The position numbers and the translations under genes are program-made. A stretch of 64,000 nucleotides of DNA from Micromonospora haikouensis (GTDB lineage: Bacteria > Actinomycetota > Actinomycetes > Mycobacteriales > Micromonosporaceae): assembly GCF_900091595.1 (NCBI RefSeq), contig NZ_FMCW01000008.1, positions 172,586 through 236,585 of the forward strand. The letters are read 5' to 3'. Positions 43,149 to 52,506 of the stretch are shown in pieces (position 1 is the first letter of the stretch; each line of letters opens with the position of its first letter). The notes under the pieces are model-generated. The model ran no database searches, had not been told where the DNA came from, and worked only from the letters and a program-made list of their open reading frames with translations.

Positions 43149-44963
43149 TCAGCGGACGGTCAGCGTGCCGACCGCCGGCAGCGGGGCGACCACCGGGGGC
43201 AGCCGCTTCGGCTCGCCCCGGGCCGGCGCGGCCCGCCGGGCCAGGTCGTCCTTGGTCACGGTGACCCGGTCGCCGGCCGCACCGGCGGCCGGCTCGGCGA
43301 AGGGCTGGACGTCGCCGACGCAGACCTTGCCCTTGGCCGGCAGCGTCCCCTTGATCAGGTACGCCTCGATGGCGCCGGTCGCGCACGCCGAGGTGCCGTA
43401 GGCGGTGTGGCCCCAGTTGTCGCTGCTGAGCAGGCGGCTGTTCGGCAGGAGCGCCGCCGAGGTGACCGCGCCCTGGTAGTTGGTCGCCGGGTCCCAGTAG
43501 TTGCCGACCACCAGCACCGGTGCGCTGGTGCGCTTGTCGAACGACCCGGTGTAGGCGTCGGAGTCGCGCACCGTCCAGGTGTTGCGGGCGCACGGCGAGG
43601 TGGCCCAGGCCCAGAGCCGGCCGAAGTAGGGCGCCCGCGCGTCCTCCTTCGCGGCCAGCGCCGGCCACGAGCCGGCGTCCTTCGGGTGGTACGCGTCGGT
43701 GCAGTCGACCCCGAGGAAGGTCTCCAGGCTGTTGTTGTACGGGAAGTCGTACCCGCGGCGGGCCTGCTGGGTCGCGGCGGTGGCGGCGCGGTGGGCGAGC
43801 GCCGTGCGGGCCTGGGCGCGGCGGGCCGCCGTGGCCGCCGCCGGGTCGGTGAGCACCAGCAGGTCGGCGGTGATGCCGACGATGTCCGAGTAGCCGTACG
43901 GCGAGTAGAGCCCGCTGAGCATCGCGCCGACGTAGTCGGCGTAGCTGACCGGGTACGTCTCCCCGGTGTCCGGGTCCTCGATCACCAGCGGCTTCTTGCG
44001 CAGCCGCTTCGCCACGGTCTCGACGGCGGCGACGGGGTCACCGGCGGCGAGCGGGCATGCCTGCGGGCCGGCGGAGGCGCAGCGCTTCAGGATCTCCCGC
44101 AGCGCCGCGTACGCGCCGTCGGCGCTGGCCAGCCGGGTCTCCTGGAGCTGGTTGCGGGCCTTGCCCTGCCCCACCCACGCGTTCGGGTTGAGCACGCCGT
44201 CGACGACGACGGCCCGGACCCGGTCGGGGAACATGTTGGCGTAGTACTGCCCGAGGGCGGTGCCGTAGCTGAAGCCGAGGTAGCTCAGCTTCTGGTCGCC
44301 GACGGCCCGGCGCAGCACCTCCATGTCCCGGGCGACCTCGGCCGTCGACATGGCACCGGTGAGCGGCTTGCCGGTGCTGGAGCACGCCTTGCCGATCGCC
44401 TTCGACGAGGCGACGTACGCCTGCTCCTCGGCCTTCGTCCACGGGAAGGCCACGTTCAGCCCGGCGTACGCCTTGGTCTGCTCCTTGACCGACGGGAAGC
44501 ACTTGACGTTCTCGCTGGCGGCGACGCCGCGCGGGTCGACGCCGACGATGTCGAACCGGTCGAGCAGGTCGTCGCCGAGGAAGTACGGCGCGGCGAGCGC
44601 CAGGTCGGTGCCGGAGCCGCCGGGGCCGCCCGGGTTGACGAAGAGGCTGCCGATCCGGTTCTTCTGGTCGCGCGCCTTGACCCGCAGCACGGCCACCTCG
44701 GTGGTGGCGCCCTTCGGCTTGTCGTAGTCGAGCGGGAGCTGCACGGTGGCGCACTCGGCGGTGCCGTAGCAGGCGTACCAGTCGAGCTTCGGCGTCGGCA
44801 CGCTGTCGACGCGCCTGGCCTCGACGGGGTCGGTCCGGTCCGAGGTGGCCGGACGACCGAAGCCGGCGGTGGTCGGTGCCGCGCCGGCCGGCGCGACGGC
44901 CGTTCCGGCGAGGACGATCCCCGCGATTCCTGCTGCGGCGAGAGACCGGGTTGTGCGTGGCAT
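43149..44963 (-). CDS. Secreted tripeptidyl aminopeptidase-like alpha/beta hydrolase
   Basis: A 604-residue exported S33-type peptidase. The signal peptide ends AVAPAGAA. The oxyanion segment is LFVNPGGPGGSGTD, the nucleophile elbow GFSYGTALGQYYANMFP. The C-terminal TAP-like domain contains LVVGNYWDPATNYQGA (Asp) and SSDNWGHTAYGTSACA (His). It resembles Streptomyces Tap/SlpD-type enzymes that clip N-terminal tripeptides from secreted proteins. It is transcribed alone; 44964-45259 upstream has no gene, only weak A/T-rich segments (near 45050-45075) that may hold its promoter. Confidence 0.92.
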   Translation of the reverse strand: MPRTTRSLAAAGIAGIVLAGTAVAPAGAAPTTAGFGRPATSDRTDPVEARRVDSVPTPKLDWYACYGTAECATVQLPLDYDKPKGATTEVAVLRVKARDQKNRIGSLFVNPGGPGGSGTDLALAAPYFLGDDLLDRFDIVGVDPRGVAASENVKCFPSVKEQTKAYAGLNVAFPWTKAEEQAYVASSKAIGKACSSTGKPLTGAMSTAEVARDMEVLRRAVGDQKLSYLGFSYGTALGQYYANMFPDRVRAVVVDGVLNPNAWVGQGKARNQLQETRLASADGAYAALREILKRCASAGPQACPLAAGDPVAAVETVAKRLRKKPLVIEDPDTGETYPVSYADYVGAMLSGLYSPYGYSDIVGITADLLVLTDPAAATAARRAQARTALAHRAATAATQQARRGYDFPYNNSLETFLGVDCTDAYHPKDAGSWPALAAKEDARAPYFGRLWAWATSPCARNTWTVRDSDAYTGSFDKRTSAPVLVVGNYWDPATNYQGAVTSAALLPNSRLLSSDNWGHTAYGTSACATGAIEAYLIKGTLPAKGKVCVGDVQPFAEPAAGAAGDRVTVTKDDLARRAAPARGEPKRLPPVVAPLPAVGTLTVR

Positions 44964-45259
44964 TCGGCTGCCTTCCGGTGGGGAACGGGACGTGTCGGGG
45001 CATCCCCGACCCCCGTCACTCTAGGGACCGAGGCCAACGAACACCGCCCGCAAAATGCCTAGTAAAGGGTCATTTCCCCGACTGATGTAACGAATTTCGC
45101 CACTTCGACCTTCCCCTCATCCGTCCATTGGGGAGCGAGCGCCGTCGGGACGGGTGGGCGTCGGCAGCTCGGACGGGCCAGCGGGGCGGGCAGCCCCCGC
45201 AGGGCCGGTGACCGGGGGGCGGCGGTTGACAGGACGGCCGGCTCCGCCATCCTTGACGG

Positions 45260-45610
45260 GTGACCCGAATCCCTCGGCCCGACGTGCCCGTCGTGGCGGT
45301 GGCCGCGTCGCTGGCGGCGGTCGCCCTGCTGGTGGCGCTGGTCTGGTGGCAGCCGCGCAGCATCGTGGCGGTGGTGCTCGCCCTGCTCTGCGTCCTGCTC
45401 GTGATGATCGCCGGGGTGTCGGTGACGGAGGGGCGGCACCGCCGCGAGGAGGCCCGCGAACGCGGGGGCGACGAACCGGCGCAGTGGTCGGGGCAGCCCG
45501 TGGCCCGGCTCAGCGACGTCGACGCCGACACCCTGGAGGCGCTGGACAGCCGCGACCTGCGGGCCATGCGGGAACGCCGCCAGGGCGCGAGCGGGTTCAG
45601 CGACCGGTGA
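45260..45610 (+). CDS. Small two-helix membrane protein
   Basis: A 116-residue protein from GTG 45260. Two adjacent TM helices lie at about 10-28 and 34-53 (VPVVAVAASLAAVALLVALVWW and IVAVVLALLCVLLVMIAGV, both cut here to segments). A polar cytoplasmic tail rich in Arg/Glu/Asp follows. It overlaps the convergent kinase gene by 14 bases at their 3' ends. Function unknown. Confidence 0.65.
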   Translation: MTRIPRPDVPVVAVAASLAAVALLVALVWWQPRSIVAVVLALLCVLLVMIAGVSVTEGRHRREEARERGGDEPAQWSGQPVARLSDVDADTLEALDSRDLRAMRERRQGASGFSDR

Positions 45611-47219
45611 GGGTCGGCTCGTACAACCCGTCGACGCCGCGCCCGGCCAGGCACCGGAACGTCCGGTCCGCGCCGTCCGCCGCCGGCGGCAGCACCTCCA
45701 GCCGCCAACCGCTGGTGTACGCGATCCCGCTGGTCAGCCGGAACGTCACGGGGCTGCACACCTGGCGCACCTGCGGGTCGGCGGCCACCTCGTCGTGCGC
45801 GGCGTCGACCAGGGCGGCGGGCAGCTCGCCCTCGGCGTAGGCCTCCCACGTGTGCCGGCCGTCGCAGGGCAGCCGGGGCGCGTCCGCCCGGGTGCCGCGC
45901 ACCCGCATCGGCCCGTAGCACTGCAACTCGGCGACGCACCGCGCGCCCGCCGGCAGCTCGGCCGGGCCCGCCGACCCGGAGCCGCAGCCCGGCAGGGCCC
46001 CCCACCTGCTGGCGGTCGTCGTGCCGCCCACCGTGACGACGGGGGTGGGCGTCGGTGTGGCCGGCGCGCTGCCGGCGACCCAGGCCCCGGCGCTCGCCGA
46101 GGCGGCCAGCGCGAGGGCCCCGGCACCGCCGAGGAACCAGCGCCGCCGCCACCGACGGCCGGACGTCACCGGCTCGGTGGGATGGTCGTGCCCCACCGAA
46201 GGACGCGGGGCGGCGCGGCCCGGCTGGCCGGTGCCGTAGAGGCCGCCGGAGGTGGACGGGCCGCCGGTGACGCCGGGCTGGCTGGTGCCGTAGAGGCCCC
46301 CGGACGTCGACGGGCTGCCGGTGGTGGTGCCCGTCGGGCCGCCGGACGTGGGGCCCCCGGAGACCGGGGCGCCGCTGACGGGCGCGCTGACCGGGTCCAG
46401 CGGCAGGGCGGCGAGCAGGCCGCGCAGCTCCACGGCGGAGGGGCGGGCCCCCGGGTCGTTGGACATGCCGGCCCGCAGCACGTCGATCAGCTCCTCGGGC
46501 ACCCCGGGCAGCCCGGGGATCGGCTGGTGGAACATCTCCAGCACGGTGACGAGGCTGGGGCTGCGCTCGGACTGCCAGCGGGGCGGCCGGCCGAACATGA
46601 CGGCGTAGAGGGTGGCGCAGAGCGAGTAGACGTCGACGGCCGGCGACGGCGGGCTGTGGTTGAACATCTCCGGCGGCGCGTAGGCCGGGGTGAGCACCTC
46701 CAGGGTCACCGTCGGGTCGCGCACCTCGGCCAGCACCGCGAGCCCGAAGTCGGCCAGCACCGCCGGGTTGAAGTGGGAGTGCAGGATGTTCGCCGGCTTG
46801 ACGTCGCGGTGCAGGACGCCGTTGGCGTGCGAGTGGGCCAGCGCGTCGGCGATCTTGACGCCGAGGTCGCGGGTCTCCGCCGGGCCCAGGGGCGAGGTGC
46901 GCATCCGTTCGGCGTACGACCCGTCGCACAGCTCCATGATCAGGTAGGGGTGCCGGTCGATGGTGACGCCGACGTCGAAGAGGTCCACCACGTGTGGGTG
47001 GGACGACATCCTCCCGGCGGCCCGCGCCTCGCGCAGGAACCGGGCCTGGTCCCGCTCGTTGTCCAGGGTGCGGTTCTCGACCTTGACCGCGACCTCCCGC
47101 CCGACGGAGATCTGGGTGGCCCGGTAGACGGTGGCGTACCCTCCCCGGGCAAATACCTCCAGATCGGTCAGACCAGGCACGATGGGCAGCCGCAGGGCGC
47201 CGGGCGGGGTGTCGGTCAC
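45597..47219 (-). CDS. Membrane-anchored serine/threonine protein kinase
   Basis: A 540-residue Hanks-type kinase. Residues 10-270 are the kinase domain: glycine loop VFARGGYATVYRA, ATP Lys in VAVKVENR, catalytic LHRDVKPANIL, metal-binding DFG in LADFGLAV, and APPEMF. A Gly/Ser/Thr/Pro linker contains a near-duplicate unit (GGPSTSGGLYGTGQPG-like, twice). One TM helix (WFLGGAGALALAASASAGAWVAG) precedes an about 150-residue outside domain with six Cys and a DGRHTWEAYAEG motif. That domain resembles the septum-formation-like modules of actinobacterial sensor kinases and is the likely signal-input part. Confidence 0.92.
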   Translation of the reverse strand: MTDTPPGALRLPIVPGLTDLEVFARGGYATVYRATQISVGREVAVKVENRTLDNERDQARFLREARAAGRMSSHPHVVDLFDVGVTIDRHPYLIMELCDGSYAERMRTSPLGPAETRDLGVKIADALAHSHANGVLHRDVKPANILHSHFNPAVLADFGLAVLAEVRDPTVTLEVLTPAYAPPEMFNHSPPSPAVDVYSLCATLYAVMFGRPPRWQSERSPSLVTVLEMFHQPIPGLPGVPEELIDVLRAGMSNDPGARPSAVELRGLLAALPLDPVSAPVSGAPVSGGPTSGGPTGTTTGSPSTSGGLYGTSQPGVTGGPSTSGGLYGTGQPGRAAPRPSVGHDHPTEPVTSGRRWRRRWFLGGAGALALAASASAGAWVAGSAPATPTPTPVVTVGGTTTASRWGALPGCGSGSAGPAELPAGARCVAELQCYGPMRVRGTRADAPRLPCDGRHTWEAYAEGELPAALVDAAHDEVAADPQVRQVCSPVTFRLTSGIAYTSGWRLEVLPPAADGADRTFRCLAGRGVDGLYEPTLTGR

Positions 47220-47249
47220 TGCTCGAAAATACCTAACCGGTCCGGTGAC

Positions 47250-47813
47250 TCAGCGGTCCGCGCCCGCAGACCGGGAGGCGCCGTCCGCCGACGCGGCTGT
47301 CGGACGCCCGCTGTCCGCCGCCGCCGGCACCTGCCGCCCGGGCTCCGCCGCGTCCGATACGCCCGACTCGGCACCGGCCTCGGCGCCCGCCGACCCGCCC
47401 GACTCGGTAGCCGCCGCACGGCGGGCGTCCCGGTGCAGCGCCACGGCGGTGGCGACCGCGCCCAGGCCCTCCCAGAGCGCCACCATGAAGAACCGCCCCG
47501 GCGCGACGTCGGCGAGCACCACGATGGTGAAGACGGTGAACGTGACCAGCCGGAAGACGACCGTGAACCGGTAGAAGGCCCGCCACTCGGTGGCCGTGGC
47601 CAGCAGGTAGTAGACCCCCATGTTGAACGACGCCATCGCCGACGCCGTCAGGAACGTGCCGGTGTAGTCCCCGGCGGCCCGGCTCTGCGGCACCTCGAAG
47701 CCGAGCATGCGCAGCTGCGCCTCCGGCCAGAGCAACCCGAGCGCGCCCATCAGCAGCGCCAGGACGCCGAAGACCGCGATCGTCCAGCCGGCACTGGAGC
47801 GGGGCAGCCTCAT
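47250..47813 (-). CDS. Four-span integral membrane protein
   Basis: A 187-residue protein. Four hydrophobic helices lie in the first about 135 residues: WTIAVFGVLALLMGALGLLW, TFLTASAMASFNMGVYYLLA, FTVVFRLVTFTVFTIVVLA and FFMVALWEGLGAVATAVAL. An Ala/Gly/Ser-rich disordered tail follows. ATG 47813 is preceded by GGGAGGCGTG; the in-frame ATG 48 bases upstream lacks a site. The pattern matches small uncharacterised DoxX-like/DUF4345-like membrane proteins, but I cannot assign one. It lies 30 bases from the kinase start, same strand. Confidence 0.72.
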   Translation of the reverse strand: MRLPRSSAGWTIAVFGVLALLMGALGLLWPEAQLRMLGFEVPQSRAAGDYTGTFLTASAMASFNMGVYYLLATATEWRAFYRFTVVFRLVTFTVFTIVVLADVAPGRFFMVALWEGLGAVATAVALHRDARRAAATESGGSAGAEAGAESGVSDAAEPGRQVPAAADSGRPTAASADGASRSAGADR

Positions 47814-47944
47814 CACGCCTCCCGGGGACGGGCACGGCGGCCCCACAGTGGACCGCTTCATGGGATGCCACCGTAGTCGCTACCGCCGACACCCGCATCG
47901 GCGGAACCGACAGAGTCGCCCCACCACGCCCCGCCGCTCGCCCG

Positions 47945-47995
47945 TGAGAAGGGGGCCCTTCTCTACCGTATGCGTTAACAAGGGGCCCCTCCTTA
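47945..47995. repeat. Dispersed palindromic repeat, copy 2
   Basis: GAAGGGGGCCCTT...ATGCGTTAACAAGGGGCCCC with a CTCCTTAC tail. It shares its arms and its ATGCGTTAACA core with the copy at 30091-30140. It lies just downstream of the large cyclase gene and touches its stop codon (47993), so it may also act as a terminator hairpin. Confidence 0.8.
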
Positions 47996-50900
47996 CCCCT
48001 GCAGGCGCACGCGCAGCGCGTCCGCCGCGAGCCGCTCGCTGCGCTGCTCCGTCGCGTACGCCAGGCGCACCGCCTCCTCGGCCCTGGCCAGCGCCTCGGC
48101 GGGACGCCCGCAGGCGGCCAGCGCCTCGGCCAGCACGCTCACGGCGATCACCTGGCTGCGCACGTCCTCGGCGGGGACGGCCATGGCCCGGTGCGCCCAG
48201 TCCAGCGCCTGGTCGAGCTGGCCGTGGGCGAGCAGCGCGGAAGCGTACCGGGCCATGGTCTGCTGGCGGGAGAACAGCAGCGAGGGCGCGTTCGCGGCGG
48301 CGGTGGCCACCGGGGCGAGCAGCCCCACGGCGGTTGCCGGGTCACCGGCGGCGAGCCGGGCGGTCGCCAGCAGCACCCGGGGGCCCACCTGCGCGGGGGC
48401 CTGCGGGTTGTGCGGCTCGACGGCGGTCAGCACGGCCCGCGCCGACCGTTCGGCGGTCTCGCAGTCGCCCAGGTCCAGCGCCACGAAGCCGCGCAGCGTG
48501 CCGGCCATCCCGGTGAGCAGCGGGTGCGAGGTCCGCTCGGCGTACGACATGGCGTCGGCGAGCAGGTCGGCGGCGTGCTCCGGCTCGCCCAGCCCTCGGG
48601 CGACCACCCCCCGCGCCACCAGGGCGAAGCCCCGCCCCCAGTCGTCGGAGACCTCGGCGAAGTCCCGGTACGCCCGGCGGGCCGCCCCGTCGGCCTCGCT
48701 CAGCTCGCCCAGCTCCGCCCCGGCGAACGCCTCGACGGCGCGCAGCGTGCCGACGGCCCACGCCTCGCCGACCCGCTCCCCGAACGGCAGGAAGACCCGC
48801 GCCAGCCGGCGTGCCTCGCGCAGCCGGCCGGCGAGCAGCCGGGCGAACGCGGTGGTGCCGCGCAGCCACGCCCGCCCGTACGGGTCCTTCAGCTCGGCGA
48901 AGAGGCGGGCGGCCCGGCTCAGCACCGCGTCGGTGCCGGCGAAGTCGCCGCGGGTGGTGGTGACCCAGGCCAGGTTCTGCAACGACCACGCCTGCCCCCG
49001 CCGGTCCTGCGCGGTGAGGCTGACCTGGTACGACGCGGCGAGCCGGCTGCTGGCCTGGCCGAGCCGGCCGGCGATGAAGTCGGCCATGCCGAGCCGGCGC
49101 ATCGCCGAGGCGCGCAGGTTGGGCAGCCCGCCGACGCCGGCCACCTGCAACGCCTCCTGCCAGCAGGCCACGGCCCGGCCCTGGTCGCCGAGGGTCTGGT
49201 GGGCCTGCCCGGCGAGCAGCAGGGCGCTGGCCCGGGTGCCCGCGTCGTCCCCGGCGTTGGCGGCGATCTTCTCCGCGTAGGCGAGCGCGTCACCGGGCCG
49301 GCCGACCTGGAGCAGCGCGCGGGCGTGCACCACCCGGTCGGCGGCGGGCAGCCCGTCGCGGGCCAGCTCGGCGGCGCGTTCGGCGTACTCGACGGCGGCG
49401 GCCGGCTCCCCGGCCTGCAGGGACCGGCGGGCGGCCCGGCCCAGCGCGGCCACGCCCAGCGGCGCGACGGTGCGGGCCGGCGCGTCCGGGCGCAGCTTGA
49501 CGGCGTCGGCGAGCGTGGCGGCCCGCTCGACGTGCTCGGCGACGAACGCGTCCCGGGCGGTGTCGGTGAACCCGCCCGGCGCGGCCGACCCGTCGGGGGC
49601 GGCCCACCGGGCCAGCGCCGCGTGCCGCTCGGCCAGCTCGGCCTTGCTCACCCCGGAGTACGCGGCCTCCCGCATCAGCGGGGTGGCGAACGCGTACCCG
49701 GTGCGGGTGCGGTGCAGCATCCGGCGTTGCAGCAGTTCCTCGACGGCCCGGTCCAGTTCGACGGCGACCACGGCGGCCGGTCGGCCGTCCCGCCCGGCGC
49801 GCTGTTCGCGCAGCGCCTCCAGCGCGCCGTCGGGCACGGTGTCACCGACGACGGCGGCGTCGCGCAGCACCGACCGGGCGTCCGGCGGCAGCGCGTCGAT
49901 ACGCGCGGCGAGCACGGCGGCGAGGTCGCGGGAGAGCAGCCGGCTGCCCAGCGAGCCGGGGGCGAGCCGCCAGCCGGAGTTGGCCGGGGCGGACCGGTCG
50001 GCCACGGCGGTCAGCGCGCCCCGCTCCATGAGCAGGGTGACCAGCTCGGCGAGGTAGAACGGGTTGCCCTGGGCGGTGGCGAGCAGCCGGTCGGCGTCGG
50101 GCTGCGGCAGCTTCCCGCCGCCGAGATAGCTGGTGAGCAGCCGGGCCGCGTCGGCGCCGCGCAGCGGGGGCAGGGCGTGCACCTCGGCGTCGGCGACCCG
50201 GGTCAGCGCGCCGGCGGTGCGGACCAGCTCGGGGCGGCCGAGCAGCAGCACCAGCACCGGGCCGGCGATGCGGGACAGGGCGACCCCGAGGGCGCGGATC
50301 GTCTCGGTGGTGGCGTCGTGCAGGTCGTCGACGAGCACCACCAACGGCGCCTCGGCGGCCAGGGCGCTGAGCAGGTCGGCGACCGCGTTGGGCACGGCGT
50401 CGACGTCGGCGGGCTGCTGCGCGCCGCCGCCCCACTCGCCCTGGTCGGCCGGGCTGCCGGCGGGCAGGTCGGCGTACCCGAGCAGGGCCAGCAGCTGGTC
50501 GGCGGCGACCGGCGGGGCGTCGTCGCCGAGCCGGCCGATGCGCTGGTTGAGCCGGCGCAGCCGCTCCTCGACGGCGGGCCGGGTCAGCGCGGTGGCCGCG
50601 TCGTTGGGCAGGCCGACGGCGGCGCGGACCAGGTCGGCGAGGGGCGCGAGCCGGCGGCGTTCACCGAACGCGGCGCAGCGCACGGAGAGCACCCGGGCGC
50701 CGGTGTGCGCGGCGTACCGGCCGGCGCCGACGTCGTAGCCGGCGGCGAGGCGTTCGACCTCGGCGGCGAACCGGGACTTGCCGATGCCGGCCTCGGCGGT
50801 CATCAGCAGCACCCGGGGCTCACCCCGGTCGATGACCTCGGCGAGCCGGCCGGCGACCCGGCCGATCTCGGTCTCCCGGCCGACGAACGGCGCCTCGTCG

Positions 50901-51574
50901 CCGAGGCCGGAGCGGGTGCCGGGGGCGTCGAGGAGGCCGAGCAGCTCGTACGCCTCGACGGGTTCCCGCTTGCCCTTGAGCCGCAGCGGGCGCAGTGCCC
51001 GCCAGGACGCCACGTGCCGGGTGGCGGCGGAGGTGCGCGCCCCGGCGTAGACGGCGCCGACGGCGGCGGCGTCGGCGAGCCGGGCGGCGGTGTTCACGGT
51101 GTCGCCGATGACGGTGTATTCGATGGCCGCCTGGATGCCGGCGATCACGTCGCCGGTGTTGAGGCCGACGCGCAGGCCGAGCGGCGCGCCGCCGCCCCGC
51201 TCGTCGTCGAGCACCCGGCGCACGGCCCGCTGCATGGACAGGGCGGCGCGGACGGCCCGCTCGGCGTCGTCCTCGTGGGCGACGGGCGCGCCGAAGACGG
51301 CCATGATCCCGTCGCCGGTGAGCTTGTCGACGTGCCCGCCGAACGTCTTGACGGCCCCGGCGAGGGCGGCGAGCACCCGGTCGGTGACCGCGCCGACGCG
51401 TTCCGGGTCGAGGTCCTCCGACCAGGAGGTGAAGTCGGACAGGTCGCCGAAGAGCACGGTGACGACTCGCCGTTCGGCGGCGGGCAGCGTGGCGGCGGCC
51501 GGCAGCGCGGCTCCGCAGTTGTGGCAGAACCGGGCCCCCGGTACGGCGACCGTCCCGCAGACGGGGCAGGTCAC
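47993..51574 (-). CDS. Class III nucleotidyl cyclase - ATPase - TPR multidomain regulator
   Basis: A 1193-residue protein. Residues 1-22: zinc ribbon CPVCG...CHNCG. Residues 30-205: class III cyclase with metal Asp in VTVLFGDLSDFTSW, KLTGDGIMAVFG, and the substrate/transition-state residues in YTVIGDTVNTAARL, so all catalytic positions seem kept. Residues 225-560: AAA/NB-ARC-like ATPase with Walker A AEAGIGKS and Walker B LVVLVDDLHD. The rest is a long run of TPR-like helices. The design is that of signal-responsive cyclase or LuxR/MalT-like switch proteins. GTG 51574 overlaps the MBL stop (GTGA). It may make cAMP sensed by the Crp protein encoded at 25.4 kb (inference). Confidence 0.9.
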   Translation of the reverse strand: MTCPVCGTVAVPGARFCHNCGAALPAAATLPAAERRVVTVLFGDLSDFTSWSEDLDPERVGAVTDRVLAALAGAVKTFGGHVDKLTGDGIMAVFGAPVAHEDDAERAVRAALSMQRAVRRVLDDERGGGAPLGLRVGLNTGDVIAGIQAAIEYTVIGDTVNTAARLADAAAVGAVYAGARTSAATRHVASWRALRPLRLKGKREPVEAYELLGLLDAPGTRSGLGDEAPFVGRETEIGRVAGRLAEVIDRGEPRVLLMTAEAGIGKSRFAAEVERLAAGYDVGAGRYAAHTGARVLSVRCAAFGERRRLAPLADLVRAAVGLPNDAATALTRPAVEERLRRLNQRIGRLGDDAPPVAADQLLALLGYADLPAGSPADQGEWGGGAQQPADVDAVPNAVADLLSALAAEAPLVVLVDDLHDATTETIRALGVALSRIAGPVLVLLLGRPELVRTAGALTRVADAEVHALPPLRGADAARLLTSYLGGGKLPQPDADRLLATAQGNPFYLAELVTLLMERGALTAVADRSAPANSGWRLAPGSLGSRLLSRDLAAVLAARIDALPPDARSVLRDAAVVGDTVPDGALEALREQRAGRDGRPAAVVAVELDRAVEELLQRRMLHRTRTGYAFATPLMREAAYSGVSKAELAERHAALARWAAPDGSAAPGGFTDTARDAFVAEHVERAATLADAVKLRPDAPARTVAPLGVAALGRAARRSLQAGEPAAAVEYAERAAELARDGLPAADRVVHARALLQVGRPGDALAYAEKIAANAGDDAGTRASALLLAGQAHQTLGDQGRAVACWQEALQVAGVGGLPNLRASAMRRLGMADFIAGRLGQASSRLAASYQVSLTAQDRRGQAWSLQNLAWVTTTRGDFAGTDAVLSRAARLFAELKDPYGRAWLRGTTAFARLLAGRLREARRLARVFLPFGERVGEAWAVGTLRAVEAFAGAELGELSEADGAARRAYRDFAEVSDDWGRGFALVARGVVARGLGEPEHAADLLADAMSYAERTSHPLLTGMAGTLRGFVALDLGDCETAERSARAVLTAVEPHNPQAPAQVGPRVLLATARLAAGDPATAVGLLAPVATAAANAPSLLFSRQQTMARYASALLAHGQLDQALDWAHRAMAVPAEDVRSQVIAVSVLAEALAACGRPAEALARAEEAVRLAYATEQRSERLAADALRVRLQG

Positions 51575-52383
51575 GGCCGGTCCGCCGGTTCGGGGGGCAC
51601 CCCCAGGTAGTCCAGCTGCGCGCGGACCGACCACTCGGCCGCCCACCACAGCGACCGGTCGACGTCCGCGTACACCCGGGCCACCACCTCGGGCGCGGTC
51701 CGCGCGCCCTCGGCGACCACCTGCCGCACCTGGTCGAGCCGGGCGCGGCGGTGGGCGAGGTAGAACTCGGCGGCGACGCCGCAGTCGGCCAGCGCCGGGC
51801 CGTGGCCGGGCAGCGCCGGGATCCCCCGGTACGTCGAGAGCAGCTCCAGGCTGTCGAGGTATGCCCCGAGCTGCCCGTCGGGGTGGGCGACGACGGTGGT
51901 GCCCCGCCCGAGGATGGTGTCGCCGGTGAGCACGACCCGCTCGTCGCCGCGCTCGACGAGGAAGCAGACGGAGTCGGCGGTGTGCCCGGGGGCGGGCAGC
52001 GCCCGCACGGTGAGGCCGGCGGCGTGCAGGACGGCGTCGGCGGTCAGCGGCGGACCGCCGTGGCTGTGTGCCGGGTCGACGGCCCGCACGGGCGCTCCGC
52101 CGAGCAGCTCGCGCAGCCGGGGCGAGCCCTCGGTGTGGTCGGGGTGCCCGTGGGTGATCAGCACCGTGGCGACCGGGGCGTGGGCGGCGATCGCCGCCAG
52201 GTGCCCGTCGTCGGCGGGCCCCGGGTCGACCACCAGCGCGGGTTCGCCGGGCCCGGCCCGCAGCACCCAGGTGTTGGTGCCGTCGAGGGTCATCGGCCCC
52301 GGGTTCGGTGCCCGCAGCAGGGTCACCCATCCCGGCAGCTCGTCAGCCAGCGCGGCCACGGCCGCCGTGATGTGCCCGGTCAT
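51571..52383 (-). CDS. MBL-fold metallo-hydrolase (LACTB2/Rv3677c type)
   Basis: A 270-residue metallo-beta-lactamase-fold hydrolase. Zinc motif THGHPDHTEG (HxHxDH), with further ligands in APGHTADSV, LTGDTILG and PGHGP. The C-terminal segment LDQVRQVVAEGARTAPEVVARVYADVD is the helical cap typical of LACTB2-like proteins, some of which are RNases. It corresponds to Rv3677c, which normally adjoins crp. It is followed, with overlap, by the cyclase gene. A long hairpin separates it from the RidA-like gene upstream. Confidence 0.93.
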   Translation of the reverse strand: MTGHITAAVAALADELPGWVTLLRAPNPGPMTLDGTNTWVLRAGPGEPALVVDPGPADDGHLAAIAAHAPVATVLITHGHPDHTEGSPRLRELLGGAPVRAVDPAHSHGGPPLTADAVLHAAGLTVRALPAPGHTADSVCFLVERGDERVVLTGDTILGRGTTVVAHPDGQLGAYLDSLELLSTYRGIPALPGHGPALADCGVAAEFYLAHRRARLDQVRQVVAEGARTAPEVVARVYADVDRSLWWAAEWSVRAQLDYLGVPPEPADRP

Positions 52384-52413
52384 GCCAGCGATCGTACGAC
52401 TCCCCCCGCCACT

Positions 52414-52493
52414 CCCCGCGATCTTGCACTTGCGGCCCGGGTTTCGTGCCTCTACGCGGCTTTCGCCCGGGCCCGAAGTGCAAGATCGCGGGG
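52414..52493. repeat. Long inverted repeat with 18-bp perfect arms
   Basis: CCCCGCGATCTTGCACTT (52414-52431) pairs with AAGTGCAAGATCGCGGGG (52476-52493). The 44-base loop has nested GGCCCGGG/CCCGGGCC arms, so a cruciform-like structure is possible. It lies between ridA-like and MBL genes on one strand, so it could attenuate or terminate, but its sequence resembles the dispersed ATCTTG-type hairpins elsewhere in the window. Confidence 0.75.
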
Positions 52494-52506
52494 GTGGGGG
52501 TGCGGG

